Of a stretch of 64,000 bases of DNA, positions 12,379-24,241 are shown one piece after another (position 1 is the first letter of the stretch; every line of letters starts with the position of its first letter). The stretch is from Sambucus nigra. Its lineage: Eukaryota; Streptophyta; Magnoliopsida; Dipsacales; Adoxaceae. Under the pieces are notes generated by a model. The model was not told where the DNA came from. It ran no database searches and saw nothing but the letters and a program-made list of their open reading frames with translations. Made by a program: the position numbers and the translations under genes. Location: the NCBI GenBank assembly GCA_949130495.1, contig OX422208.1, positions 637,658,523-637,722,522 on the forward strand. Reading direction: 5' to 3'.

Positions 12379-14405
12379 TGTAGACACCCCATTATGTTAC
12401 CCCCTAACTCTCCATAGGTCCCTAGTACATCCCTTCATCACTGCAAACCTAGGTCATGTCCCGAGTACTGACCTAGAAGCCATCGGGCACTCCCTGGCTC
12501 TATTTGACCAAAAAGTCAAACTCTTCATCTCGATCGAGACTCAATGAATCTTCGAAGGTCACTGAATACCCTTTCTAATGGTCCACCCCGTGCACAATTC
12601 TGACTTACCATGCGGACGAACGATCCGTTTGCGTCCGAAACTTGACCAAGAGGCCACCAGGCGCTCCCGGGCTTTGTTTGACCTATGTCAACTCTTTAGC
12701 TCAACCGAGGCTGAATGAATCTTTGAAGGGAACTGAATACCCTTTCCAACAGCCTGTCCCATGCACGATTCTGACTTTCCATGCGAAAAAATGATCTGTT
12801 TGACTCTGAGAGGTCACCGAATGCTTCTCGGGCCCGGTTGACCAAAGTCAACTCTCCAAATCGGGTCAAACTCTTTGAAATGTCTAAGTAAATCTCCTAA
12901 CCTTTCCAAATGGACTTACCATGCAGACGAACGATTCGTTTGCATCCGAACGTTTCCCATACAATGGATCGACAAACGTTTCTGAGCCATATTTGACCCA
13001 AAGTCAACTCCTGAACCTGAGAGCGGTCCAAATGACTTTCAAAGGTCTCTGAAATTACCTTTCCAACGGTATGCCCCGTGTGCGATTATGACTAATGATT
13101 TTTCCTCGACGACCGATTTTTTGAAAAAGCATGAAGCGCACTACCAAATGGCAGGTTCCCGACAACAGGTATATGTCGATCGACACTTACCTAGGCCTAT
13201 AAAAGGAGGCCTTCACCTCATTTACAAGGGAGCCCAGATCTAATGAAATTCACTCTCAGCGAATCCAAAAAACCTCTCTCGAAAGAAGCGTGATTTCAAC
13301 TTCCAAATACCTTTTTACTTCCAATTTTCATCATCCTTTTCATCAAACTTGGTGAATTAACCACTCTCCATTATCATCCAAATGCAAGGTCATCTCCCCA
13401 ACACTCAAGATCAAGCTCAAGGTCTTAAAGAAGGTCCAACTTTCTCAAACTCTCTCTTAAATCCTCTTAAATTCCCAAAAACTTGTTTTCTTACTTAGAA
13501 CTTTTATTATCTCATTTCATACATCCTAATATACTTTTTATTTAGTATTATTGCACATCTCTTATTTTCATATAAATAAAAACCCAAAAAACAAGAAAAA
13601 TAGGGTTTGCTCATAAATTCCAAGTAGGGATTCTCACACTTTTTCCACACTTTTTTCATAACTAAAACACTTTTTCTACACACACACACTCACAAATAAG
13701 AGATCCCCATTTCGATTTATGGGATAAAACCCACCCCTCGTTTTGTATGCGAACTACATGGACTTTGATGCCTTTATAGGCTACGTAGGCATCTCGGGGT
13801 ACAACCTGAGACTCGAGTCCTTTTTCTCATTTTTTTCTCTTATTTTCTATCTTCTCTAAATCCATTTTCCTTATATTCTATATACTTGCTCTTAGTGACG
13901 TCTTACCCCATATGCGTTATCATTCCATTATAACGATCAACGCAAGGGTAATCGCGTAAATCTTATTTTCTAATATTATTCTTATACCTTCATACGGATG
14001 AATCGCTTTATCTTTTCCATGATGCAAGTCGAGGATTCCTACCTCCATTCTATATATACACATGCACACATATCACGGGGGGAAATATAAAGGAAAATAG
14101 CAAATATACATGAGAGACCGAAAGGGCGGAATGGGTGCCTAACACCTTCCCATTTCATAACTAAGCCTCTGAACCCTTCTCGAATCATTTGGTTTCGCAC
14201 GCACCAATATGTCTTTGGATGCCATCCTTCGGGGTGGCTTCCCCTTTTTTTTTGTCTGTTTTGAGTAAAATAGACTGGTGACTCTTAATCTCTCTACATT
14301 TTTACACCACATCTCAAATGACGCCGACCGAAGCGCTCCCGAGAGGGACGCACGGGACCCGAAGGATCCTTTTCCTCCGCACGGAGAGGATCGGGGATGG
14401 CCACA
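12379..14405 (+). repeat. Tat1 5' LTR
   Basis: Starts TGTAGACACCCC and ends GGATGGCCACA, directly before the PBS. Both ends are confirmed by the solo LTR 38496-40562, which has the same termini between perfect CAGAC repeats. The first ~750 bp hold about four degenerate subrepeats of ~165 bp (near 12540, 12715, 12870, 13030) with gaatacccttTcc and CATGCGGACGAACGATCCG-like cores. A TATA box lies at 13198. Confidence 0.92.
13174..13205 (+). promoter_or_regulatory. Tat1 LTR promoter: palindrome plus TATA box
   Basis: Perfect 12-bp palindrome TGTCGATCGACA at 13174-13185, then 12 bp, then TATAAAAG at 13198-13205. The solo LTR has TGTCGATCGGCA (39321-39332) and TATAAAAG (39345-39352) with the same spacing. 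A very similar module precedes the antisense PMD gene at 33308-33342. Confidence 0.75.
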
Positions 14406-14406
14406 A

Positions 14407-14424
14407 TGGCGACTCTGCTGGGGA
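14407..14424 (+). other. Tat1 primer binding site
   Basis: TGGCGACTCTGCTGGGGA, one base after the LTR end. This type of PBS is found in Tat/Ogre elements and is, from memory, complementary to an Arg tRNA. Tat2 has a decayed version at 54457-54474. Confidence 0.85.
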
Positions 14425-15631
14425 CATGTGTTACTTGTTTGTGGGCTTGACTCTATTTACATGGATGCTATATTTTTTTATGTTTCCCCCCATATCTGCA
14501 TGTTCCCCTTTGTCCATGTGTATCCCATGCTTATACTTATATTCACACAACTTGTAGAAAATTCTCCATGTACACTTCACACCACGTGCACCCAGGATCA
14601 CATATATCCCCATGTTGCACGCATCACCTATCCATACATGGTGTACCTTTTATTGTTTGGCATAATCAATAAAAGTCATTCTCAGTATAAGATACTACTA
14701 AGAGAATCATGCATGATTCACACAACATCACCAAAGAGCATTGATATTGACCAAAATTTACCCAGTAACTGGAGGGTCACTTCATGATGGGCGCTGGTCT
14801 GGAAGGTCGCAGTTAGCCTAAGCGATATGACTCTCACCTTCCATTAGCCAATTACCTTCGACGTATATCGAACGGTTCCCCCACAACGTACCATTTGACC
14901 GAAGTCATGATGGAAGGTATATCGCAGGGAATTCATTCACGTACGTCGAGTATATCGAATTCTCTCTCACACGTACCGTCCCCATGAGGTATATGGTGAG
15001 GCAATTCACGTACACTCGGGTATATCAAATGGCTTGTCCACACATACCGATTGCCTGCAAGAGCAAGACATATATCGTGGAAGTCATGCCAAAGGGGGGA
15101 ACCCATGCCGATTCACCCAACCAACTGCATACCCGCATATAGGTGTCAAACCTAGGACACGCACTTTAGATTACCGGTTTCAACCCGAAACTCTGCCAAA
15201 ATTTTGGGTCGATCTGCAGCACACTTTTCGCGCATTTTTAAAATGGGACCCTGTCCGTGAGCCTAGTTATAAGTCCAAACCGTAGCTTTACATGTATTAA
15301 GAACCCAACTTTTCCAGGCTTGGATCCCGTTCGGCATTGCATTTAGGAGAATGAAATACGAGTGAGAACATAATAATCATGCTGAGTTCCATCTCCAAAA
15401 ATATTTCTCCCTTCTTTATCAAAAATCCAAAAACATTTCTCCCTTCTTTATCAAAAATCCAAAAATAGTTCTCCCTTTTTTTCTCAAAAATAAATCCCAT
15501 TCTACGCCTTCTCAGTTTGATCGCAAGCCCTTTGCCTGGAACCCTATTGGCTTCGGTCTTCAGTCAAATCACTCCGGAGTTTCATCCGTTCCTCTACTAT
15601 TTCTCCCGAGTCCGAAATCCATCCATTTTCC
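14425..15631 (+). other. Tat1 untranslated leader
   Basis: About 1.2 kb between PBS and gag without a convincing gene. From 14860 to 15045 it holds several repeats of a GTATATCG-type motif (cgtatatcgaacgg, gtatatcgcag, gagtatatcgaattc, ggtatatggtgagg, gggtatatcaaatgg). The block is well conserved in the Tat2 leader (55178-55365). Three A-rich/pyrimidine-rich repeats (aaaaatccaaaaaca, 15395-15490) precede gag. I see no ORF1 of the Ogre type. Confidence 0.6.
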
Positions 15632-17400
15632 ATGGAGAATGCAAATCAAGTACCAGTCATGCAGCCGGATCTGACAACAGCCCTAGCTCAGCTCGTGTCC
15701 AAGATTGACAACCTCCAAACTGAGGTTCGGGAGATGCAACGAAACCAGGTTCTAATTCCTTAAGAGCCCGAGGCCCTATTCCCTTGTGCTATGGGTCCAC
15801 TCGAGCCTATCTGGGTTCCCAAAGAATATCAGCACGCTCCACGTGCCCCTCCTTCCAATGGGCCGTCGCCTTCCCAACTTCCAATGCCAAACATTGTCTA
15901 GCCCGTGGCTAACCTTCCTTTGGTCGTTGATCCAAAGGAGGAGGAGTTGAATAAATTCAAAGAGGATCTTAAGATGCTCACCAATAAGTTCGACCAAGTC
16001 AGGATCTCTGGGAATTACATGGACTACACCCACATGTCTCCTTATCCTAAAGCCAGGTTACCCGAGAAGTTCAAGATGCCAAATATCAAGAAGTTCGAAG
16101 GGAGGGCCCCCCCAATTGTTCATCTTCACAGTTACCACCATTCCATGACTCTACTAGGGGCTTATGAGGAGGCGATGGCCCAATTGTTTCAGCAAACTTT
16201 GAAGGAAAGTGCCCTCCAATGGTTTTTTCTCTTGAGGAATCTAGAATCCGTAGCTGGGAAAATGTAGCCCGAGAATTCATATCGTAGTACAAATACAACG
16301 AAGAGCTTGAGGTCACCCGTCATGATTTAGAGCTGCTCAAATAGAATCCTGGAGAATCAGTCAGTAACTTCATAACCTAGTGGGGGGAGCAAGCAACTAC
16401 CATGACCAATCTGCCATCTGAAGAAGAATAGGTCAACATAGTGAAGAAGAACTTCTTACCCCATGTCCGAGTGAAGAAGAGAGGACAATACTATCCCCAC
16501 TTCCGAGCTCTTAGAGAGGCTGTAGTAGAAAGGAGGAAAGTCTCGTTAAAATAAAGGTTGAACCAAAGAAGGTGTCCGAATAGTTCACCCCTAGAAAGTA
16601 TGACAAGCCTACTAGTGCTACAGTCTCAACCATTAACAACATCTCTTAACCAACCACATCATGGGCACCAAAAAGCCGCCCTGCCCCCATCCGAAGGGAA
16701 TAAATTGAGCTCCATACTCCCCTCTCCAAAGTTTCCCAAGCCCTGTTAAGCCGAAACCTTATCAAACCCTTGGATCCACGTCCATTGCCAAATCCACTCC
16801 CAAGAAACTTCAAGACCGATGCTCATTGCGCCTTTCACCAAACTGCTGGCCATACCAACAACCAATGCTTTCACCTTCGGAACGTAATCCAAGATCTCAT
16901 TGACCGGGGTACCATTGCCCCACCAGCCAATCATAAGCCAAACACTACTCACAATCCACTCCCAAATCACACCAATGCCATCTTCTTCGAAGAAAACCCA
17001 GATTTCGATCCCTCAACTCAAATCACACCCATATACTCTCCTAAACCTCTTCAAATTTGCCCATATTTCCTCCTACACCCTACTACCTCACTGATCAGGC
17101 ACTGTCACTCCTTACCAGAGCATGCATCGCTGTCCATACCCATTCTGAATATGGAAGTGTGGAATTATCAGAGGTGTTAAACCAACTCCTAGAGTTCGGG
17201 CTGAAATTGCCTTCACAAATGGTCATCGATTTCCAGAGATTCAGTACACTGTTCTTGGAAGAACGAAAATGGGCCCGAGATTCAAAAAAGTGGGTGGTAC
17301 CAACCGACAAAGTCAGCCTAGATGATGTTGTCCAGATTATGGAGAATTACTCAGGCAAACCAACAGCATTTGCAGTGTCACCGGATTACTTGACGCTTTA
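15632..17400 (+). pseudogene. gag: Tat1 gag (broken)
   Basis: Start at 15632 (MENANQVPVMQP), followed by a heptad-like N-terminus. The same frame runs on past TAA and TAG stops near 15761 and 15899 into the conserved gag core (PEKFKMPNIKKFEG, HLHSYHHSMTLLGAYEEAMAQ) to 16267. The next part is in another frame with TAG stops where Gln is usual (LLK-stop-NPGES, EEE-stop-VNIV). A Tat-type zinc knuckle CAFHQTAGHTNNQC (C-x2-H-x4-H-x4-C) lies near 16815-16870. Proline-rich linker and low-similarity sequence follow to 17400. It is the capsid/nucleocapsid protein of the element, now dead. Confidence 0.82.
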
Positions 17401-17415
17401 AAGATACAAGGGCGC

Positions 17416-18594
17416 TTGGTTTCTTCAATCACACGTATCCCCACAGAATGGGAAGACATGTATAATGAAGCCGTTGAAGTTGTGGAATGCATCGACTTTA
17501 CAGGGAAAGACAGAATTGTTACCACCGAATGGGGGGAAGAATTCGAAGATTCGAGTGAAGAACAAGATTTAGGAAGAACTGGACCAATAGCCAACATATG
17601 TGGGATGATCTCATTTGAATAAATCCTCAGAGAAATAAATAGGGTGGCAGAACAACCTAAGATTGACGAGGAAATGGGATTCATGTTCTTCCCTTCTTCA
17701 GTAAATCACATGACCAGATCAGGGAGACATTACCAGGTTCCAAGCTCACTACCAGCAAATGACAAAGGGAAGGGTGTTAAAAACCTTCCTATGACAGAGA
17801 TGACCATCGAGGAGAGCAAGGTCCTCGATCAACTGAAGAAAACTCAAGCTAACATCACTCTATGGGGGCTTTTCATGTCTTCCCAGCTGCACAAAAATTC
17901 TTTAATCAAGTTACTCACTGGACCCATAGTTCCTCCTTCTACCACACTAGAAGAAGCGGTAAATCTGGTCGGATCCCTAACCTCTACCCGAATGCTATTA
18001 TTTTCTAAAGAAGAAATCCCCAGAATTGGGACAAATCACAATCATGCACTCAACATCTCCGTCGAAGTTATGGGGAAGGTCGTTCCACTCTTTCTTGTCG
18101 ATAACAGATCTGCCTTGAATGTTTGCCCACTAAGAACCTTCAAGTGTTTAGGCCTGAAAGAAAGCGACCTCGTTCTAACCTCCACCGCTGTGCGTGCCTA
18201 CGATAATACCCATCGAGAGGTGATGGGATCCATAAAACTTGCAATAGGGATTGGCCCTATAAACCCTGTTGTTGAATTCCAAGTCATAGACATCCCATCT
18301 TATTTCAACATGTTGCTCGAACGCCCCTGACTCCACAATATCAAGGGTGTTTCTTCCTCACTCCATCAGAAATTGAAGTTTTGCACCGATGGGCGAGTCA
18401 TCACCATTTTGGGCGACGACGGAAATGTCGAGGGTGCAAGCACCAGCAGTCCAATTCTTGAGATACATCACGGGTCAAGTGATATTCTCCTATCAGGATT
18501 TCGAGTTGAGCCACTCCTACTCCCTGCAGGGGACGGTTTTAAAGAAAGGGTTTGTCCAGAATATGACCCTCATGGAAATGTCAATGTGATTTAG
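17416..18594 (+). pseudogene. Tat1 protease region (broken)
   Basis: The 228-aa frame 17644-18330 carries the retropepsin-type domain: LNISVEVMGKVVPLFLVDNRSALNVCP near 18050-18125. The catalytic Asp is kept, but the usual Asn-Gly-Ser is Asn-Arg-Ser (GGA to AGA-type change). A short acidic frame (17416-17622) lies before it. 18373-18594 continues the pro-RT linker. The enzyme would process the gag-pol polyprotein. Confidence 0.75.
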
Positions 18595-20290
18595 ATGTTC
18601 AGAAACATGAACTTCATGCCCGAACTGGGGCTAGAGCAAAGACACCAAGGGATACTTGAGCCCATCGAACTGAAGAAAGTTTTTCCTCCCTGCGTCTTGG
18701 GATATCAACCATCAGAACAAGAGCTCAGAATGATCCTCCAGTCTCGACCAAAGAGAAGATTAGACTGCATTCGAACTATCTCAGGAGACTCCTTAAATGG
18801 ACGATTTATCAAAGAAGGCGAGGACTTCCCCTTTTGCGGTTTTCCAGAACCATGGTATGACCACACAAATAAGAAGATGAGGTCGGGAATGGGGATCTTT
18901 TTCAAAATAGCTACCCATGGTCCAAAAGTTTCCCACACCGCCTGCAACCGCTTATCAAAGATACTGAAGAGATTGAGGAAAGTGATTCCAAAGATTCCTT
19001 CAACTTGCAGACATTGGGGCTGGCACTCTGCATGATTCATTCAGGCACTACATCAATAGATCCATCCCATCTGATTAAAGCTACTGATACACCCCTCCTC
19101 AATTGGCATGCTGCGCTAGTTCTACCTCTTGAAATCTCCCTTAACCCCAATGTTTACCCTATTTCTTCTTATGTTGTATATCCTTGCTCAAATGTAATCG
19201 AGACCTCTTTTGATGAGGTTCTCAATGTTGTTTTTCCTATCAATGAAATAAACGAAGATTTTGAGTATTTTGCTGTGCCTTACATTAATTGATTGGATTC
19301 TAATAAAGCTTTTGATGATGATGATTTTGTAAATAAACAATTCTTAACTGATCTAAATAAGGTTAATAATAAACAACATAATCACGTTCAAGTTAATGAA
19401 GAAGATACCGTTGTTATTAATCTCGGTTCTAGTAGCCAGCTGCACGAGATTAGGATAGGGGCCACCTTTGACGAGCATGAGCACGCACAACTCAAAGAAT
19501 TGCTGAAGGAGTTCGTGGATGTCTTTGCATGGTCGTATGATGATATGTCTGACATTGATCCTAAAATAGCTCAGCACGAGATCCCCACTCTCCCAAATTA
19601 CAAGCCGGTTAAACCCAAATTGAGAAAGCTCTGTATCGAATGGTCGCTCAAGGTCAAAGAATAGGTGGTCAAATAGTTGAACGTGGGTTTCATTCGAGTG
19701 ATTGAATATCCCACATGGCTAGCCAAAATTGTACCTGTGCCAAAATCAGGAAGGAAGGTTCGAATGTGTGTAGATTATCGAGATTTAAACAAAGCTTCTC
19801 CAAAGGATGATTATTTTCTACCCAATATCGACATGATCGTGGACAACACATCGAGTCATGCTCTCAATTCATTCGTCGACAAGTTTGCTGGATACAACCA
19901 GATCAAGATGCACCCCGACCACCAAGAAAAAACTGCATTCATCACCCCATGGGGAACCTTTTGTTACACCGTTATGCCATTCGGCTCAAGAATACTAGGG
20001 CTACCTACCAAAGGGCTGCCACAACCCTCCTACATGACCTGATTTACAAAGAGGTTGAGGTTTATGTGGATGATATTATTATCAAGTCCAAAACTAAAGA
20101 AGGTCATGTTCTCGCCCTCCGGAAGTTCTTCGAACGACTGCAATGGTATCAGATGCGACTTAATCCATAGAAGTGTGTCTTCGGCGTTATAAAGGGAAAA
20201 ATCTTAGTATTTGTGGTCAGCGAAAAGGGGATAGAAGGAGATCCTGCAAAGCTGAAGGTCATACTTGAGATGCCACCGCCATGAACAGAG
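18595..20290 (+). pseudogene. Tat1 reverse transcriptase (broken)
   Basis: The linker 18595-19290 is followed by the RT. Visible motifs: HEIPTLPNYKPVKPKLRKL (~19575), WLAKIVPVPKSGRKVRMCVDYRDLNKA cut as WLAKIVPVPKS and VRMCVDYRDLNKA (19710-19800), FVDKFAGYNQIKM (~19870), the FGLKN motif split by a one-base frameshift near 19983, ATYQRAATTLL, and the catalytic YVDD at ~20063-20074. A TAG sits near 20168 before KCVFGV. RT before integrase fixes the Ty3/gypsy class. Confidence 0.88.
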
Positions 20291-20463
20291 AAAGAAGTCT
20301 GAGGTTTTCTTGGGAAATTACAATATATCGGCCGGTTCATCAGCCAGCTAACCTCCATCTGTGAACCAATATTTAATATCCTCCGAAAGGATTCAACCAA
20401 GGTTTGGAATAAGGCCTGTCAAGAAGCTTTTGACAGAATCAAACAATACCTACCCAACCTCCA

Positions 20464-20940
20464 GTGCTTATGCCACCACAATCTGGTCTCCCTTTGCTCC
20501 TATACCTAACCATAATCGACACTGCAGCTGGGGATTTGCTAGAACAATATCTTGAAGACTCTCGCAAAGAAAGAGCCATCTATTATACCAGTTGCAAATT
20601 GGCCGGGTACGAGGTCAACTACGCTGCGTTAGAAAAGACATGTGTCACACTTGTCTGGGTCACCCAAAAGTTGCGACACTATATGCTCGCCTTCCCCATC
20701 AAACTTTTATCCCGAATGGATCCCATCAAATACCTGCTTAAGAAACCCGCCTTATCCAGTCAAATGGCCCGATGGTTGATTCTCCTAACCGAGTTCGATA
20801 TCGTATACATCACACAAAAAGCTGTTAAAGGAAGAACCATATCTGACTACCTCGCCGATTACCCTATAGAAGAAGTGAAGGTGCGGATTTCCAAATTCCC
20901 AGATGAAAATATCCTCTGCACCACTCAAGACCACCTTTGA
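20464..20940 (+). pseudogene. Tat1 RNase H, first domain
   Basis: 158-aa open stretch with gypsy RNase H hallmarks: AIYYTSCKLAGYEVNYAALEK, LVWVTQKLRHYM, ARWLILLTEFDIVYITQKAVKG and DYLADYP at the end. It degrades the RNA strand of the hybrid. The usual catalytic start (D-S-...-GA) is only partly visible (DTAAGDLL), and an upstream frameshift separates it from RT. Confidence 0.8.
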
Positions 20941-21360
20941 TGGAAAATGTTCTTTGATGGCACTTCCAACAAAAAGGATATGGCATTGGGATACTCCTGA
21001 TCGCCCTAGATGACTCCCATCTCCCATCTCCATTAAATTGGATTTCCCTTGCACCAAAAATATGATGGAATATAAGGCATGCACAGTGGGCCTCAAAGTC
21101 TGTCTCAAGAAAGGTATTTAATACCTTGATGTCTACGGGGATTCTGCCCTTATCATCGGTCAAGTGCTCAGAAAGTGGAAAGTCAAGGACGAAAAGCTCC
21201 AACCCTTTCATACCCAATTACAAGAGTTAGCCTCCCATTTCTGAGATATCACCTTCCATTAACTACCTCGAGCAAAGAATAAGCTAGCCAATGCTCTCGC
21301 CACCTTGGCCTCCATGGTCGACATGCCCGAGGGAATAATAATGCCCCCCTTCCTACTTTA
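20941..21360 (+). pseudogene. Tat1 second, archaeal-type RNase H
   Basis: After a TGA, the reading WKMFFDGTSNKK starts a second RNase H. Across frameshifts one finds APDDSHIPISIKLDFPCT-type text, then MMEYKACTVGLKVCLKKG, YLDVYGDSALIIGQV and NKLANALATLASM. These follow the four acidic positions of the extra RNase H (aRH) acquired by the Tat lineage. The nonsense and frameshift load is high. Confidence 0.78.
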
Positions 21361-21539
21361 AAAGCAAAACAAATCGACCCATTGCTACTATATTGATCTT
21401 GTCTCCACCGAAGATCTCAAACTAGAGGATTGTTGGTACTATGATATCTGGTGACTCCTCAAACATGGTAGGTATCCCGAGGGTTCCAATAAGAAAGATC
21501 GAACAACTCTTCAAAGACTGGCTGCCCAGTACATTATCT

Positions 21540-22680
21540 GTCATAAAAGCCCTACTCAGAAGGAACTTTGATGGAACTCATATACACTGTATTATTGGGG
21601 ATGAGATTGAGAAAATAATGCAGAAAGTCCACAGCGTGGAATGCGGATCCCACATGAATGGTCACATGATCGCCAAGAAGATCATCCGACAGGGCTACTA
21701 CTGGACCATGATGATCCAAGATTGCACCGCCTATGTCCGGAGATGCCTCAAATGCCAACAATTCTCCAATCTTCAACATTTGCCTCCGCGATAGTTATAC
21801 AACATGACCTCTCCCTAGCTGTTCTCCACCTACGATATCGACATCATAGGGAAGGTTACACCGAAGGCTTCAAACGGACATGAGTTCATCCTGGATTCCA
21901 TCGATTACTTCACCAGATGGGTCAAAGTTGAGTCATACGCAGTATTAAATGCCAAGAAAGTGGTTAAATTCCTCAAGAAAAATATCATCTGCCGATATGG
22001 GGTCCTGCACGAGCTGGTATCAGATAACGGGCTGCATTTCAAAACAAAAGTCACAGAAATAGTCAATGAGTATGGGATTCAGAGACACAAATCTTCTCCC
22101 TACCGACCTCAGACCAATGGTGCAGTTGAAACCGCCAACAAGAACCTCAAAGCCATCATCAGCAAGATGACTGAAAGTTGTAGAGATTGGTCCGATCGGA
22201 TCTCGTAGGCCCTCTGGGGCTATCGAACCTCAATTCGAATCTCTATTGGGGCTACCCCTTACTCCCTGGTCTACGATATGGAAGCAGTCCTACCTGTGGA
22301 GCTGGAAGTACCCTCCCTATGCGTCATGCTCAAAAGCAAAGTTAGTGAAGAAGACTGGTGCCAAAGCCGTCTTGATGAGCTAGCCCTCCTAGATGAAAGA
22401 AGGTTAAAAGCACTGTACCACATACTAGGGTACCATCGCCGAATAGCGCGATTATTCAGCAAGAGAGTCAAGGACCGAGGTGTTCGAGAGAGAGACTTAG
22501 CCCTCAAAGGAGATAATAGAACCCATATGGGACCCCCAGAGGGAAATTCAAGCCCAATTGGAGCGGCCCCTACATTGTGAATAAAATCTTATCTGGCGGT
22601 GCCGCCATGATCACTGACCTAGATAGGGAACAGATGGCTCATCCAATCAATCTGGACTGACTTAAGAAATTCTACCCCTA
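21540..22680 (+). pseudogene. Tat1 integrase (broken)
   Basis: Zinc-binding part: CGSHMNGHMIAKKI, CTAYVRRCLKCQ (21640-21760). Core: YDIDIIGKVTPKASNGHEF (shifted frame, ~21830-21890), LVSDNGLHFKTKV (22018-22050) and RPQTNGAVETANKNLK (~22105-22150) give the D, D and E positions. C-terminal part: TSIRISIGATPYSLVY, EAVLPVELEVPS, DERRLKALYH, ending near 22680. A TAG at 22207 and several frameshifts break it. It inserts the cDNA; this copy is inactive. Confidence 0.87.
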
Positions 22681-23159
22681 AGTTTGAAATCTTAGCACGC
22701 TACGACTCTTCTCATCCCCCTTATATTCTAAAAAAAGAAAAAAACTCTCTTCATTTCCCTCTACCCAGAACTACGTGGGCCTGATCCTCTACAAAAATTA
22801 TTTTAAAACTTTTTAAAAAAAACCCAGAGGTACGTAGGCAGCTCATACACCTCACATGAGTGTGAACCTTTCTTTTTTCACAAAATACTATTCTTTTCTT
22901 ACCTCCGAGAACGGCGATTCATTCTAAAAATACTTGAACAAAAGGATTATGTATGCCTTAGTGATCAGTATAGATAATTCAAAATGCAAAATTCATCAAA
23001 AGGCATAGCTGGATGATCAAAAACTTATTTATTTCATTAATGAGAAAATTCAGCACGGATTACATAAGAAACAGGAACGGATAACTCCCTTCCCCCACTA
23101 CTATAAAAAAACCAAATAAAATCCCCACATCTGTTACACAAATAAACTCTCCAAGACCC
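22681..23159 (+). other. Tat1 spacer between pol and antisense genes
   Basis: About 480 bp, A-rich, with short pyrimidine and A tracts and an acgtaggcagctcat motif like that in the LTR R/U5 region (near 13785). No reading frame on either strand is convincing. It is probably the convergent 3' untranslated region of pol and of the antisense gene. Confidence 0.5.
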
Positions 23160-24241
23160 CTACCCACAGCCACCAGAGGAGCCTGCACCCTCATCATCTA
23201 TATTCAGAGGTCCCCAAGTTCCCCCTGCCTGAATAGAATGTCGTAAACACTCCATGGACCAATGAGCCTTAACCATCTTCGAAAAGACCACAACACCCCC
23301 TTCCATGCTGTTAGATAAAACAAACCATCTTTGTCGAGTCTCCACTCCCAACATCTTGCTGACTATTTTCCTCCACAACTACTTCATATAATCTATGAGG
23401 ACATGCCAAACCTCCCCAATAGACTAAGAGGGACAGATCGACGGATGTCGACTTTCCTACAGAGATCCAAGCAACAGACGCTAGCGCTCAGTCAAATCTT
23501 CTACCAGAAAGAAATTTGATGTCCGAGGGGGCATGACCTGCCCCCAATCGAATTGGTCAAAAGCTGCCAAGGGAAATAAAAAGAGGTATGTATGAGACCA
23601 ACTAGTCGCACATATGAATACTCTCCTAGCTCCAGAACAGGCTGCAACTGTACCCACCAAGGCACTGACCAATACAGCCCACGAGCCCCATGCTCCACAA
23701 GCCAACGGTCCCAGTTCTCAACATGTAGGCCAACGCTGATGAAGTATCATGAAAAGAAGTTGGGTACGGATGACAAGGGATACTCTGGAGGAGTCACCAA
23801 ACGGAATCTTTCAGACAACTACATGAACAACATCATAGGGCTACCCCTCAAAAAGTCAGAACGGCTTTCTCTCCAGGCATCCAGGCCATTTAGGGTCTCC
23901 GCCAGTATCACCGCTGCAGGATTGCAATGATATGACATCCATGAAGTAATGGCTGTAAGTTGCGAGTCCACTCGTACCCCCTAGTCACCAGTAGCAATTT
24001 GGAAACCAGAACCAGAACAACGGCTCCAGCATAGCCACCATCACCTACTTCCTGCAAATGCACGGGCTGCAGCACCACCGGGAGGGAGATCATTCCTCCA
24101 GCAACCAATGATCTAGACGCTGAAGGCAAAATATGAAGAAGCCCGACCAATAAAATCCCTAGGAGAACGGGAAAATTCGGGCAAAGCAACTGCAACCCTG
24201 GGATTTACACCCAGCATGGTAGAAAATTCCTCGTAGGTAAG
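23160..24241 (-). pseudogene. Antisense gene 1 of Tat1, C-terminal part
   Basis: Read on the minus strand from 24241 downward. The frame continues that of the part at 30334-30545 exactly across the GTAAG target site of element B (CLT, then YEEF). Recognisable stretches: YEEFSTMLGVNP (~24200), VILAETLNGLDAWRE and LRGSPMMLFM (23920-23830), VRLVGLIHTSFYFPWQ (23620-23570). These match the plan of plant mobile-domain relatives that I know as DUF7745 (TYEEF..., ILAETL.GLDA, GSPLLLQIWL, LVGL...FY.P). Stops and frameshifts are present. Function unknown. The C-terminal end is uncertain. Confidence 0.65.
24237..24241 (+). repeat. Target site duplication of element B (left)
   Basis: GTAAG, repeated perfectly at 30334-30338. 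Confidence 0.92.

Noticed and set aside
14278..14787. 169-aa frame over the Tat1 LTR end and PBS
   Set aside because: It crosses the LTR boundary and PBS, has no domain, and is broken in the solo LTR and Tat2.
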